Below, piece after piece: positions 54,311 through 64,000 of a stretch of DNA of 64,000 bases. The stretch lies in assembly GCA_963932465.1 (NCBI GenBank), contig OZ010792.1, forward strand, positions 280,223,836 through 280,287,835, read 5' to 3'. The translations under genes were made by a program, and so were the position numbers. A model generated the notes under the pieces. The model was not told the origin of the DNA. It made no database searches and saw nothing but the letters and a program-made list of their open reading frames with translations. The DNA is from Maratus speciosus (taxonomy: Eukaryota > Arthropoda > Arachnida > Araneae > Salticidae). Positions within the stretch are counted from its first letter, which is position 1. Each line of letters starts with the position of its first letter.

Positions 54311-55062
54311 AAGGCGTATTTTCAGTCATTTCTCAAAATCTTATAGAGAGTCGTACAGGAAGCCAGTATTTTAAACTTCATAGATTAAATTCACAATTGC
54401 ATATGCTACATGCCATTTTGGTATTGTAAGGGGACTCTAAAAGGGTTAACTTTTCAACTTCTTTTAAATAAGCTCTGAAACATGGCAGGTGACATATCAA
54501 ATTAAAATTCTCGTTGAACACTCATGATCCCTGACGTTATTTACTCCCCCAACTTCCCCCACCATTACATTTTTATCATACCAAGTTCAGCATGAACTTC
54601 TTTCAATCACAGGCAAGCCTTAAAAAGTTCATTTAGTTGTTAATATTCCCTGTCTGGTTTAACTTCAGCGAAAAACCTCAAAACTGCAGGACTGGTCTAC
54701 AGTTAATATTAGACATTTTGTGCAACTACCTATGGCAAAATGCGTAATTATCAAATGTGAAAAACATTCACAGGACATACCACATATCATTGGTAAGGTT
54801 TGGTGGAGAGAAACAGGAAACTTGAATAAACTTGTCAACAATGTGTACATAAATGTAAATAAAGATTAAATGAAAAGAACTTGAAAGTAACCAAGAGAAA
54901 AATGGTTGTAAATGGCACATCGAGAGCAATGAGGTATATGAGCATTGAAACTCGTTTTATTTATTTATTTTTTTTTTATTTTTATTTTTTTAATTTTTTT
55001 TTTTTGGTCAGTTTTCTTCAAAATTATGTCCCCTAGTTTATGTAACTTATCTTCCAAAGCCC

Positions 55063-55116
<54 letters not shown>

Positions 55117-55399
55117 TCCCTTAAGATTACTAAAAACCCCCCGCTGTCCGATTATTAATTTTTTATCTTAGTCATTTACGGTGATCTAGGTCACTGATTT
55201 TTACTTTAAACTCTTCTATTTCCCATTTCCTTCAAAAAGCATGGTTGGGTCCTGGTGATGCCTGGGCCATAATTGAAAAAGTCAATTAATTATACTAAGT
55301 GAAAACGCTGTGCAAACAGTATAATGACCGAAAAAGTCACAATAGAAGACATAAACTGATAGAGAAAATCAGAAGTATTTTAATCTACTGATATTATAA
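54311..55399. other. Unassigned interval upstream of the LINE
   Basis: No gene recognised. Simple repeats: T-rich run at 54955-55005 and (CT)n(TA)n at 55065-55110. The last ~200 bases may be the 5' UTR of the LINE, whose exact start I cannot fix. Confidence 0.45.
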
Positions 55400-55414
55400 A
55401 AATATATATTCACA

Positions 55415-57045
55415 ATGAAACAGGGCGATCCGCGAAATGAAAAAGAGTTGCAGTCGCAAAGGAATGATTCCTCTGTCATAACAGAGTCAGATGAAGACGG
55501 GGTGAAGTCTAACGACAAAGAAACACAGCTACCACAGCGAGCAAACAAAAATTACCAGCCGGGAGATGAACTGCTGCCATTTGACGCCGAAACAGCATCA
55601 CGAATGACGATACTGGTTTTAATAGATCAGATGGTTAGACATCAAAAGAAACGCGACAAAGGAAGTAATGAAAATGCACAAAAATACCGAAAGTTTTTGG
55701 AAGAGAAAGCGGTGGAAATAGAGAAAGAAAGCGTAAGACAACACGACAAGGCTGAGAAGGAAGAACACCAAGAACGAGACACGTTGTCGAAAATTGCAGA
55801 CCAGGTACTAGAACTCATGCACCAACTACAAACGCAGTTAGCGTCAAACAAAGAAGTAAAGATAAAGAATACCATGTCATCAGTAATCAAAAACTTTAAG
55901 CAGCTCAAACAACAGACAGAAGAAAAAGATCACTTAATAACGAAACTCAGCGAAAGAATTAAATTCCAAGAAGAGTTAATCAAACAGACAAAACAAGATA
56001 AAATCGAAAGAGAAGATCAATTGATCAATGATATGAACAAAATCATACAACAGAACCATGAACAAATGGAAAAAAGACTCGTCGAACATGTTACCACTCT
56101 TCAGGCAGAAAACCGAAAGGTCTCAATTAATCATAGAGAGGGAGAAACAGCAATAGAAAATGACCGACCAACATATGCAGAAATGACAAATTTTCCACCG
56201 CTCCCACAAGAAAGACCGGCACTAATATTAACACCAAAAGACAAGGAAACAAAAATGCCAATAATAAAGAAAGTTCTCAATTCTATGAATATGGCAGAAT
56301 TACCACCAGTAGACTGCCAAACAACTAAACAAAATAAAATAATAATAACATGTAAAAACAAATTTGACCTAGAACAGGTGAAAGATAAAATCTGCACTAC
56401 AGAAGATATGGCGGAAAAACTGGATATTAAAGAACCAAACCCGAAAACAGCCCGAGTGATAGTCTTTGGAGCACCAGAAGCCCCAGTAGTCACACAGAAA
56501 AACGTCGAAAGAGAAGCAGACAGTTCACTGAACAACTTAGAAGAGCAACAAGAGCTATATGAAAAACAAGTACTCTATCCGGCTTTGGAAAGAGCTCTGA
56601 GGAGGAAGGTGCAATATAAGCTGATAAGAGTATTGAAGGGAAGAGAGGGAGAGGAAACCTCGCACTTGGTGTTGCAGCTACTGGAGAGAGGTGCACTGCA
56701 ACTAATGGCAGGAAAATTGTGCATAGGATTTAACCGGTGCACGGTAAGACGGTATGTCTTCATTCAAAGGTGTTATCACTGTCAGGAAATAGGGATACAG
56801 CAAGAGTTGTCCAGAATGCAGAGGCCTGCGCTAAATGTGGCAAAGGCCACAACATCAGGGATTGTGCCTCAGAAAAAGAAGAGTGTGTTAACTGCAAAAA
56901 AGTGCTCGACTACTACAAGGGGGACCATAGGAAAGCTGGACTATATGAAAAACATCCATCTTACGATCCATCCTGCAGCGTGTATCAGCGAAAGAAACAA
57001 GCAGCGCTAGCGTCATTGTCTTATAGAGGTAAAAATTCAAATTAA
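55415..57045 (+). CDS. LINE ORF1 protein (Gag-like), one frameshift
   Basis: RNA-binding partner of the retrotransposon RNA. The ATG at 55415 is the first in a long frame. Residues ~70-240 are rich in Glu, Lys and Gln with heptad character, a probable coiled coil. A conserved middle domain follows (KIIITCKNKFDLEQVKDKI near residue 310, then NPKTARVIVFGAP). A Cys-His zinc knuckle starts at RCYHCQEIG (residue ~451). Around 56785-56800 the frame shifts; the other frame continues with the knuckle CAKCGKGHNIRDC and a third CVNCKK...H, ending at 57045. Without the shift the protein would be about 540 residues, normal for this class. The original frame reads on to 57010 without zinc motifs, so the shift is probably a recent mutation or a sequencing error. 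Confidence 0.87.
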
Positions 57046-57089
57046 TTCAACAAAATTTACAGAATAACAGATCACAAACCGCTGCTTTT

Positions 57090-58976
57090 ATGAAATTCCT
57101 CTCAGACTCGGACTATTCCCTGGTTTGTCTTCAAGATGCATACCTTTATGAAAATAGACCCCTATCACTTCCTCGAACAACACCATGCTATAGTTCAAGC
57201 TCTAAAAAAGCCCATATTTTAATCTTAGACCAAAACTTAAAACATAGTCTCTTTTCTAAACACTATAACTCAGTTTTTATAAATTTAGACCTTAAGCCTT
57301 TAACCTTAAGCATTGGCAGCCTGTATAGCCCCCCGAGTGCTGACTTTGATGAGGATATTGAGAACTGGCTGGGTTCTAAAAATCAGAGCCCATTGCAGTT
57401 GGTTCTCGGTGATTTCAACGCTCACAGTCAGCTTTGGGGCTATAGGAGTGAAGACACCTGGGGAAAAGTTCTTATCGATAGGGTCATAGCGTATCAACGA
57501 GTTATTCTAAACTCTTCATCCAGTCCACCAACGTATGAGTCGGGGAAGAACCTGGGGAGGCCAGATCTGTCCATCTGCACGCAGGCTATGTTTTCACACA
57601 TAAAACACTGGGAAGTAATTCCTTCCCTTTTTGGAGACCACTACCCAATAGAAACAGAGCTAAATTTCACAATACCCAAACTACCAAGAAGAAGATTCAA
57701 AACAAAGGGAATCCCTTTGACACAATTTTCCGAACAACTAACTCGAAAATGCTCACAGATTAACTTTAATGACATAGAAACTATAGACCAGTTTAACGAA
57801 GAATACGAAACTTTTAAACAAGAAATATTATTACAAGCCAATAAATCCTTTAAAAAGAAAGCCCCCTTCAAGAAATTTAAAATTTCCTGGTGGTCTCCAC
57901 AATTGAGGGCCCAAAGAAATAAAATAGCAGCTCTTTTAAAAAGAGCAAAAAATTCAAACTACGAGTCAAATATAAACCAGCAATACAAAAGGGAAAGGGC
58001 AATTTATCAAAAACAGATTTTATCGGAGAAGGAAAAAGCTTGGACAAACCTGTGTCGCAGAGAGACGGATCCTTTTGGTTTAACGAAAAAGTTGGCCTTC
58101 CAGCGATTTCAGGACTCACATATCAGTTACCAATTTGATTCTTTGTCACCCACTTCCAGGTCATCAACCCTTTTAAAACTAACGAGAGACATTTTTGGCG
58201 ATGAAACTCCAAAGAAACTACCACAGCGACTAAACTCGCGCGACCAGGCAAAATTCACGAAAAGAGAGTTGCGAAATGTTGTTTTCTCATTCAGTATTAA
58301 CAAGGCGCCAGGACCTGATCAAATTGATCACAGGATGGTCAGGTGCACCTTTTCAAAAATTCCTAATATTCTGTTGGATATGTACAACAGTCTTTTAAAG
58401 TTAAACTATTTTCCTGATGACTGGAAATTGGGAGAGCTCGTGTATTTTAGAAAGGAGGGAAAACCCTTGAATGAGAGCTCTTCATATCGCCCCATCACTC
58501 TATTACCAATATTCGGAAAAATTTTAGAGAAATTAATTCTAAGACGAATACATCACGCATTAGACAAAACGAATTTCCTATCGGGTAAGCAACACGGCTA
58601 CACGCAAAATAAATCTACGGAAACGGCTTTGGAGAAAGGGATTTCATTAGTAGAACAACACAAACAAAATAAACAATACACATCACTGGTGTCACTGGAT
58701 TTCAGAGGAGCATTTGACAACCTCCCTTGGGACCAGGTGATCCTAACATTGCAAAGACTAGGTATTTCTAAACAACTCATTAATCTTGTCGTTTCCTTCC
58801 TTTCGGGTAGGCGAGCTCAGGTGGACTGGATGGCACCATTTTTGTTGTACTTCTTTAGTAAGGGTTGCCCACAGGATCGTGTCTGGGTCCTTTTCTTTGG
58901 TTGGTTCTGTTGGAGACTCTGTTGTGGACCTTTGATGTACAGGACTGTAAACTGGTGGCATATGCGGATGACGTGA
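57090..58976 (+). CDS. LINE ORF2, endonuclease and first half of RT
   Basis: Nicks target DNA and copies the RNA at the nick. The endonuclease shows VCLQDAYL (a Glu is more usual than this Asp), GDFNAHSQLWG (residues ~107-117), NLGRPDLSI and GDHYPI (usually SDHxPI). The RT shows NKAPGPDQIDHRMVR, SSYRPITLLPIFGKILEK, GYTQNKSTETAL and SLDFRGAFDNLPW (catalytic Asp 537). At about 58877 one G is missing from CCACAGGGATCG, which shifts the frame just before the Q-G-S-C-L-G-P motif and ends the product at 58976. The first ATG is not the natural start: an open frame upstream (QQNLQNNRSQTAAF) supplies the usual N-terminal endonuclease motif and overlaps the end of ORF1. Confidence 0.88.
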   Translation: MKFLSDSDYSLVCLQDAYLYENRPLSLPRTTPCYSSSSKKAHILILDQNLKHSLFSKHYNSVFINLDLKPLTLSIGSLYSPPSADFDEDIENWLGSKNQSPLQLVLGDFNAHSQLWGYRSEDTWGKVLIDRVIAYQRVILNSSSSPPTYESGKNLGRPDLSICTQAMFSHIKHWEVIPSLFGDHYPIETELNFTIPKLPRRRFKTKGIPLTQFSEQLTRKCSQINFNDIETIDQFNEEYETFKQEILLQANKSFKKKAPFKKFKISWWSPQLRAQRNKIAALLKRAKNSNYESNINQQYKRERAIYQKQILSEKEKAWTNLCRRETDPFGLTKKLAFQRFQDSHISYQFDSLSPTSRSSTLLKLTRDIFGDETPKKLPQRLNSRDQAKFTKRELRNVVFSFSINKAPGPDQIDHRMVRCTFSKIPNILLDMYNSLLKLNYFPDDWKLGELVYFRKEGKPLNESSSYRPITLLPIFGKILEKLILRRIHHALDKTNFLSGKQHGYTQNKSTETALEKGISLVEQHKQNKQYTSLVSLDFRGAFDNLPWDQVILTLQRLGISKQLINLVVSFLSGRRAQVDWMAPFLLYFFSKGCPQDRVWVLFFGWFCWRLCCGPLMYRTVNWWHMRMT

Positions 58977-60514
58977 TATTACTGATCTGGGCACAGTCGA
59001 GACAGCAACTTGAACAAAAAGGTCAGAAAGCTTTAAAATTTATTCAGAATTGGGAAGAAACCAACAAAATAGAAATTTCACATGAAAAATCCTCATCATT
59101 AACTTTTGGCAAACACAAACACCTTAAGCGGGGCCCCACATTTAAACTTCAAGGTAAATCAATAAAATCAGAAACAACACTAAAATACCTGTGGGTAATA
59201 TTAGATAAACAATTATCATTTCTCCCACATGTGGCGCAAAAGAGAGTAGAAATCGGAAAAATAACTCAAAATCTTTATAAATTTTCATCAATCTCAGGTC
59301 GACTCCCTCCGGAATTTTTTAAGATTTGGTACTCGGCGATCTTACAAAGGAAACTGGCCTACGCGTGTGCTGTCTGGTTTCCGCGTATGGCGCAATATCA
59401 CGGTCGTCGACATTTGCTCTCGGCACAAAGGAAAGCTTTGTTGCTGATAACGAGAGCATATCGCAATACGTCAACAAACGCCCTGCAGGTCCTCACAGGT
59501 CTCCCCCCACTGGATTTGCAGTTGGAGGTGGAGGCGGAGTATTCGGGGACGATTCGTCTCGGCAAGTCAACAGAAAAGGCTTTTGCTCCACTATACTATC
59601 CAAAATGCTCAAAATACAAAACATCACCACTAACAAGTGAAATACAAATTTGTGAAATAAACGACTATGTAGGCAAAATTACAATATACACGGGCGGTTC
59701 CAAAATGTCCGAAGGCACAGCCTCGGCATTTTGTGTGTACGAAAACAACGAGCAAATCTATACTTGGAGAGCGAAACTGTCCCAGGATAACTCCGTCTTC
59801 CAGTCAGAACTCTTCGCGATCTCTTCAGCATTAGAGTGGATAGAGTCGAACAAACATTCTCAATATTTAATCATAACGGTAAGCCTATCAAGTTAAAAAG
59901 CATTAAACAATTTTGACAATACAAACTATTTAATACTAAAAATTCTTCAACAATTACAAACAACAGTAAAAGACATATACTTCAATTGGACAAAAGGACA
60001 TTCAGGTGTTGAGGGCAATGAGGCAGCTGACCAACTGGCAAAATCAGCAGTAACGGATGAAACACTAATACATACATTTTTACCATATCCAGCTTCTTCA
60101 CTAAAATCACAGACAAAGCAGAATCTGTTAAAAAATTGGCAAAAACGCTGGACGGATTCAGACACAGGCCGATATACGAAGGAATTCTTGCCATTGGTTG
60201 ACCACAAGTATTTCGTAAACAACAGATACTTACACATATTTTTAACAAATCACGGCCCCTTTCAGGAACACTTATACAAAATTAACAAAAGAGACTCCCC
60301 ACTATGCATTTGTGGCTTGCCGTCAACATCGTTACACTATGTATTATACTGTACATTAACATCGCATTATCATCTCAAAAAACACACACGTATGAATTTA
60401 GCAAGTTGGTGGCGGGATGTAAAAGAGAAACCACAACTACTCAACAAGATCATACAATGCATGAGGTTTATAGAAACAAACGAGTACATCTTTTCAAATC
60501 CAGAGCCATTCTAG
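58865..60514 (+). pseudogene. LINE ORF2, second half of RT, RNase H and C-terminus
   Basis: Continues from the frameshift with TGSCLGPFLW and the RT catalytic box YADD (58961-58972). Then come the thumb region (LKYLWVILDKQLSFLPHV) and RNase H: IYTGGSK, SELFAISSALEWI and WTKGHSGVEGNEAADQLA. In RNase H the first Asp of the usual YTDGS is Gly, and the Asp of TDS is Val (ITVSLSS), so the domain looks catalytically dead. A single TAA at 59894-59896 (Leu codon TTA expected) interrupts the frame, which then stays open to 60514. The C-terminal CICGLPSTSLHYVLYC is the Cys/His motif typical of this group. Confidence 0.87.
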
Positions 60515-61180
60515 TCCGACTCCATCACTGGGGTGTAGCATGGAGGGAGAAACGGGTTATTAGCGGGTGCCAGAAACTTCTATCACTTTTGAATTTTTAT
60601 CTTGTGCATCTCTCCAAACTCTTGTATGCGCAAATTGTAAATAGTAGGTGTGTTGTAATGTGTTTCTAATTGTGATGTTCAATATAGTGTGTTTAATGTA
60701 CTGTGAAATCCTTGTAAATCCATGAAAAATGTAAATAATTATGCAATCACATTCAAATGATCCTCATGTAATCACTACACACAGTCATGTAAATAGTAGG
60801 TGTTTGATATTGTGTTGTAATGTGTTTCTAATTGTCATGTTAAATATTGTGTGTTAAATGTACTGTGATGTATATATATCCAAGAAAATTGTAAACAATT
60901 ATGCAATCACATTAGGTGAAATGATCCTCATGTAATCACTACATACAGTCATATATCTCGATGTGAAATCTTCGGTTCGCCCAGAAAAATTGGGTAACCG
61001 ATTGTAATTGTAAATCTCACAGTAACCGAAATAAATCTCAGCAGCTTGATCAGGGACCCGACGCTCCCTCTCAGACTCTGGTTGAGAGTCGGGAGGAGTG
61101 GATGTGGTCTACCCCTCGGGATTGCACTAACACTCTAAAGCGAAAGCTGAGTTCCCGAGGTGGTCATCGCTGTCGCTATA
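60515..61180 (+). other. LINE 3' UTR with internal ~160-bp duplication
   Basis: AATAGTAGGTGTGTTGTAAT, TGTTTCTAATTGT, AATGTACTGTG, ATTATGCAATCACATT and GATCCTCATGTAATCACTAC occur twice in order (about 60640-60790 and 60795-60960). Then follows a GC-richer block with the stem CCCGAC...GAGAGTCGGG (61057-61092) and CCCTCGGG/CCCGAGG words, probably the structured end recognised by the RT. Confidence 0.7.
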
Positions 61181-62685
61181 TATATCTTGTTCAAATTTTC
61201 AATCGTTAATAAAATACTTATTATTCATCCAATCAAGCTCAAATATTTTTTTTTTAAACTTGCAGTGGATGAAACTTGATGTTAATCCAGATTTTTTCAA
61301 ATATTAATTCATTAATTAAATTAAATTAATTAATTTTCAATAATCGAGAGAGCCCTCTTCTTGATCAAGGTATTTTAAGACCGAGAGAGCCCTTTTCTTG
61401 ATCACTGCATTTTAAGCGCCACTCCAAAGGAAAGAAGAATGGGAGAAAAAAAATTCTCTTATCGACCTAAGTAGGAATTGACTTAAAATATTTTTTTATA
61501 TTACTTGTTTATATTACTTACCTATTTTTTTTATTTACTTGTTGATGACTTTTAAGTTGTGTTTAATTGTTAGTTCCTATCTATAAACACTGTTTTGATG
61601 AGGTCTATGAATGTCTATGATGGTTAGAGTTGCAGTAAAGCTAGAGATTTTACCTACAAAACTTCCAGGTTGTATAATATTTAAACGGAGCTTCTGACTG
61701 TAAAATAGTCAAAGAAACATCGTCTTCATTTTGAAAGACCTGTCCAATGATATGCCACTCAACAGGGTGCGTAATTTTTTTTTTGTCTCTACCGCCATTT
61801 TGTACTTTACGGCTGCCATTTTGAATTTATAAAAACAAAACCTAGCCTATAATCATCGGCCTGTTAAGACGAATTGATAGAGACCTCATTCATTAAAATC
61901 CATCCAGCCGTTGGGATGTTTAGAGGGTATAAAGAAATCCACATACACAGATACGGGTGAAACACATAACCCTTCTTTTCAGTCGGGTAAAAACAACATC
62001 TTTTTGACCATCGCAAAATTTACATTACTTTTCATATTCATATTTACCGTTTTAAAAATATTTTAACGGGTAATAAATTATTAATAAATATGTTCTCAAA
62101 CTTGATGTCACGTTTGATAGTTGCAATTTTGCATGTAAACATTCGCACCCTTTACTTGAGGTTCTAATCTGAGTGCCGGCGAAATCCAGAAATTTACTTT
62201 TAGACTCATTCGTAGCAAAATATGTAGTTTTATCAAAGAAAACACTCATTTAATTTTTACTATGACATCGTTTTCCCCCACTGAAGGCCGCAGAGATTAC
62301 AGTCTGAATCTCAGTATCAGCAGAATAAAAAAATTTTGAAATGTAACAGCTTTATGAATAAAAAAAAATCCCAGCCGGCTCGGCCTACAGGCGGAGGTAG
62401 ATTTTGAAGTTAAGCACTAATTTCACCAACAAAAACTAAATCAAGATTAGAGATAAACATAGTTTAACGATTTTATCTGGGCGTTTTTGGCAAGTTTTTA
62501 ATTTCATTTTTCTGAAAGAGCTGGCTTTATCAGAATCATGTTAAGGCGGTATTCAAAATTAGAACCTCAAAATATATAAATATGCCAATATTTCCATAGT
62601 CGGATTTTTACCATGTTTCAATACGTTTTTTTGCAGACTCACATGACGTTACATATTAACCTGCTGACGTCAATTATATTTCCAA
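61181..62685. other. Unassigned interval with small repeats
   Basis: GAGAGAGCCCTCTTCTTGATC occurs twice ~40 bp apart (61345-61405). At 61740-61995 a degenerate block resembles a single unit plus tail of the hairpin-ended arrays: GCCGCCATTTT-like words, ATACACAGATACGGGTGAAA, then ATAACCCTTCTTTTCAGTCG and GGGTAAAAA. No gene seen. Confidence 0.45.
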
Positions 62686-62689
62686 TATG

Positions 62690-62855
62690 ACGTAATATTC
62701 AATTTCTTTTAATTCGTCAAACTATTTATTTCATTTTCATTTTTCACGTGTAAATCTTCCCACAGAAATGTTATGACGTAATATTTACTTATTTTTTTTC
62801 AAATTCGTCAAACTATTTATTTCATTTCCACTTTTCACGTGGAAATCTTGCAATA
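62690..62855 (+). repeat. Tandem pair, ~85-bp unit
   Basis: ATGACGTAATATT, AATTCGTCAAACTATTTATT, TCATTTCACGTG-type words and AAATCTT occur twice head to tail (about 62690-62770 and 62771-62855). A flanking direct repeat, CAGAATCATG(T/C)TAAGGC, lies at 62530 and 62966. Confidence 0.75.
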
Positions 62856-63302
62856 GAAAAGTAATTGTTATGGTAAGAATTTTATTGTGTTTTTTAATTG
62901 TTGGCAACTGCTATAACGAAAAACGTTTAATTTTTTCTGTCATTTTTCCGTAACAGCTGGTTTTGTCAGAATCATGCTAAGGCGGTATTCAAAATTTTTA
63001 ACCCTCCCCCATTTCTACTCCCTTGGGCTGATTTTGCTCATTTGCAATCCCCGCCGAGATATTAGCCATCTCAATGTGTTTGAGGAGTTTGAAGACGATC
63101 CGTGCTACATACATATACATAGAGTAGGTGGGGGTAAAGATACGTACTTTCCATACATTTTTATTTTTAACACACACATTGGTCTAAACTTATGTAATGA
63201 GTGATTAAAATGTTAGATTAGAACCTTAGGCAAGTGCCACCATCAAACGACATTCTGTGAAATTATAATTTTGTGAGAAATTGCGATTTTTAAAAAACAC
63301 TG

Positions 63303-63378
63303 CTCTGCGTATCTTTGCCCCATCGGTTGGGGCAAAAGTATGCAGTGGTGAGGCAAAGATACGCAGTGCGTATTTTTT
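63303..63378. repeat. Hairpin around GCGTATCTTTGCC
   Basis: TGCGTATCTTTGCCCCA (63305-63321) pairs with GGCAAAGATACGCA (63352-63365) around a GGTTGGGGC loop. A related word, GGTAAAGATACGTA, is at 63135. Likely a degenerate MITE or terminal repeat. Confidence 0.5.
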
Positions 63379-63469
63379 CTCCATTACTGTGGGTTTTTGC
63401 TCCATTTTTAATGAAACTAATGAGTTATGCAAAAGCATTAGTAAATTTCACTAGTATGTATAGTTAAAC

Positions 63470-63840
63470 TGAAAATTGCAACTTAAACCATGAAAAAAAA
63501 AGAAGAAAACAGCGGTCTGTGAGATCGCAAATAGCAGATAATCTGTAAGTAGTGTGACAAAAATTGCTGCATAAATACTGTGAGCGGTCTCAAAGACCCC
63601 TTGATCGTAGAATGAATAAAAGGGTTGACTGACTCATAAAATGCTTTTTTTGTGCTAAATTTTATGTAAAGGGCCTATTATAATAAAAATTCCCATTTAG
63701 AAGTCTTTAGCGATACTACTAAGTTTCCAAACGAATCTAAATTAAACTAACATCAATAATTAAATTTAAAATTACAAGTTAAGCTATGAAAACTGAATAT
63801 AGCAGCGGTTTGTGAGACCGTTAACAGGAGTTAAGGGTTA
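63470..63840 (+). repeat. Direct repeat, ~65 bp, two copies
   Basis: AATTGCAACTTAAACCATGA...CAGCGGTCTGTGAGATCG (63473-63528) and AATTACAAGTTAAGCTATGA...CAGCGGTTTGTGAGACCG (63769-63822). GAGCGGTCTCAAAGACC near 63580 is a partly inverted third match. Confidence 0.6.
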
Positions 63841-64000
63841 AGACTTAAAATCGTTTTATGAAACACGAATATTGATTTTTAAAAGTAGGTAGGTAGATAC
63901 CTACGCTCTATATTAAAAAAATAATAACTAGAGAAAGGAAAAAGTAGTTAACTAGCTTATATTAGTTAAGTAGCTATTATATTTTATACAATACTAACTT

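Larger units (their letters stand above)
55400..61180 (+). mobile_element. Near full-length LINE (APE + RT + RNase H; I/R1-like)
   Basis: Two overlapping-to-adjacent ORFs (ORF1 with zinc knuckles; ORF2 with APE-type endonuclease, RT, RNase H and a C-terminal Cys/His motif) followed by a ~650-bp 3' UTR. Endonuclease plus RNase H places it in the I superfamily in the broad sense (I, R1, LOA and relatives); the exact clade cannot be set without a tree. The 3' end near 61180 is a guess: after a structured GC-rich block the sequence becomes (TA)n. No target duplication was found. Confidence 0.88.
62856..64000. other. Unassigned right end of the window
   Basis: A 76-codon plus-strand frame at 62974-63204 (MLRRYSKFLTLPHFYSLG...) begins in the repeated GGCGGTATTC block and is probably not a gene. 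A hairpin lies at 63300-63380 and a repeat pair at 63470-63840. Confidence 0.45.

Noticed and set aside
62974..63204. 76-codon frame near the right end as a possible host exon.
   Set aside because: It starts within a local direct repeat, has no recognisable motif and no convincing splice context.

Overview
This is AT-rich DNA, and I see no host protein-coding gene in it. It looks like a piece of an animal genome, most likely an arthropod and possibly a chelicerate, made up almost entirely of transposable elements and satellite-like repeats. The evidence is the mix of families: Ty1/copia, an APE/RNase-H-type LINE, hAT, Tc1/mariner, piggyBac MITEs, Transib and tRNA-derived SINE-like sequences. 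There are also long homopolymer and microsatellite runs, and a spliceosomal exon structure in one transposase. The species assignment is an inference; only the eukaryotic origin is secure.

Layout. 0.3-2.9 kb: a TIR element (TA-flanked) carrying a 5'-truncated copia fragment with one LTR. 3.9-5.5 kb: a tandem array of ~328-bp units ending in a (TA)n tract and a hairpin. 5.5-10 kb: mostly unassigned, with a TIR element (7.93-8.7 kb) broken by a piggyBac-type MITE. 10.1-15.0 kb: a ~3.6-kb imperfect foldback flanked by two inverted SINE-like copies. 15.6-18.4 kb: hAT-like elements with GGGCC-rich ends, then two MITEs (18.5-19.15 kb). 20.4-21.8 kb: a second array (~152-bp units) with a GACAGACGGA tract and a hairpin.

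21.96-27.23 kb is the most informative region. A mariner-like MITE was hit by two different hAT elements at mirror-image sites in its two terminal repeats, each with a perfect 8-bp target-site duplication. One of those hATs was in turn hit by a complete but decayed Transib element with CACAGTG termini, a perfect 5-bp duplication (CGTAT), and a RAG1-related transposase whose DDE-region motifs and introns can still be read.

27.2-32.7 kb: unassigned and simple repeats. 32.73-37.24 kb: a hAT-type element holding a piggyBac MITE, a dead Tc1 transposase, a small hAT MITE and small 'AACGGAA' repeats. 38.72-41.94 kb: a hAT element with perfect duplications, containing a third hairpin-terminated array. 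42.65-47.88 kb: a full-length copia retrotransposon (550-bp LTRs, AGCAT duplication) with a nearly readable gag-pol. 49.27-50.92 kb: a large palindrome. 51.35-52.31 kb: a fourth hairpin-terminated array. 53.0-54.3 kb: ~400-450-bp tandem repeats. 55.4-61.2 kb: a near-complete LINE with ORF1 and ORF2 and only a few disabling lesions. 61.2-64 kb: short repeats and unassigned sequence.

No gene here appears to serve a cellular pathway. The sequence mainly records serial transposition. Coordinates of element ends with duplications are exact by reading; boundaries of arrays and old repeats are approximate.
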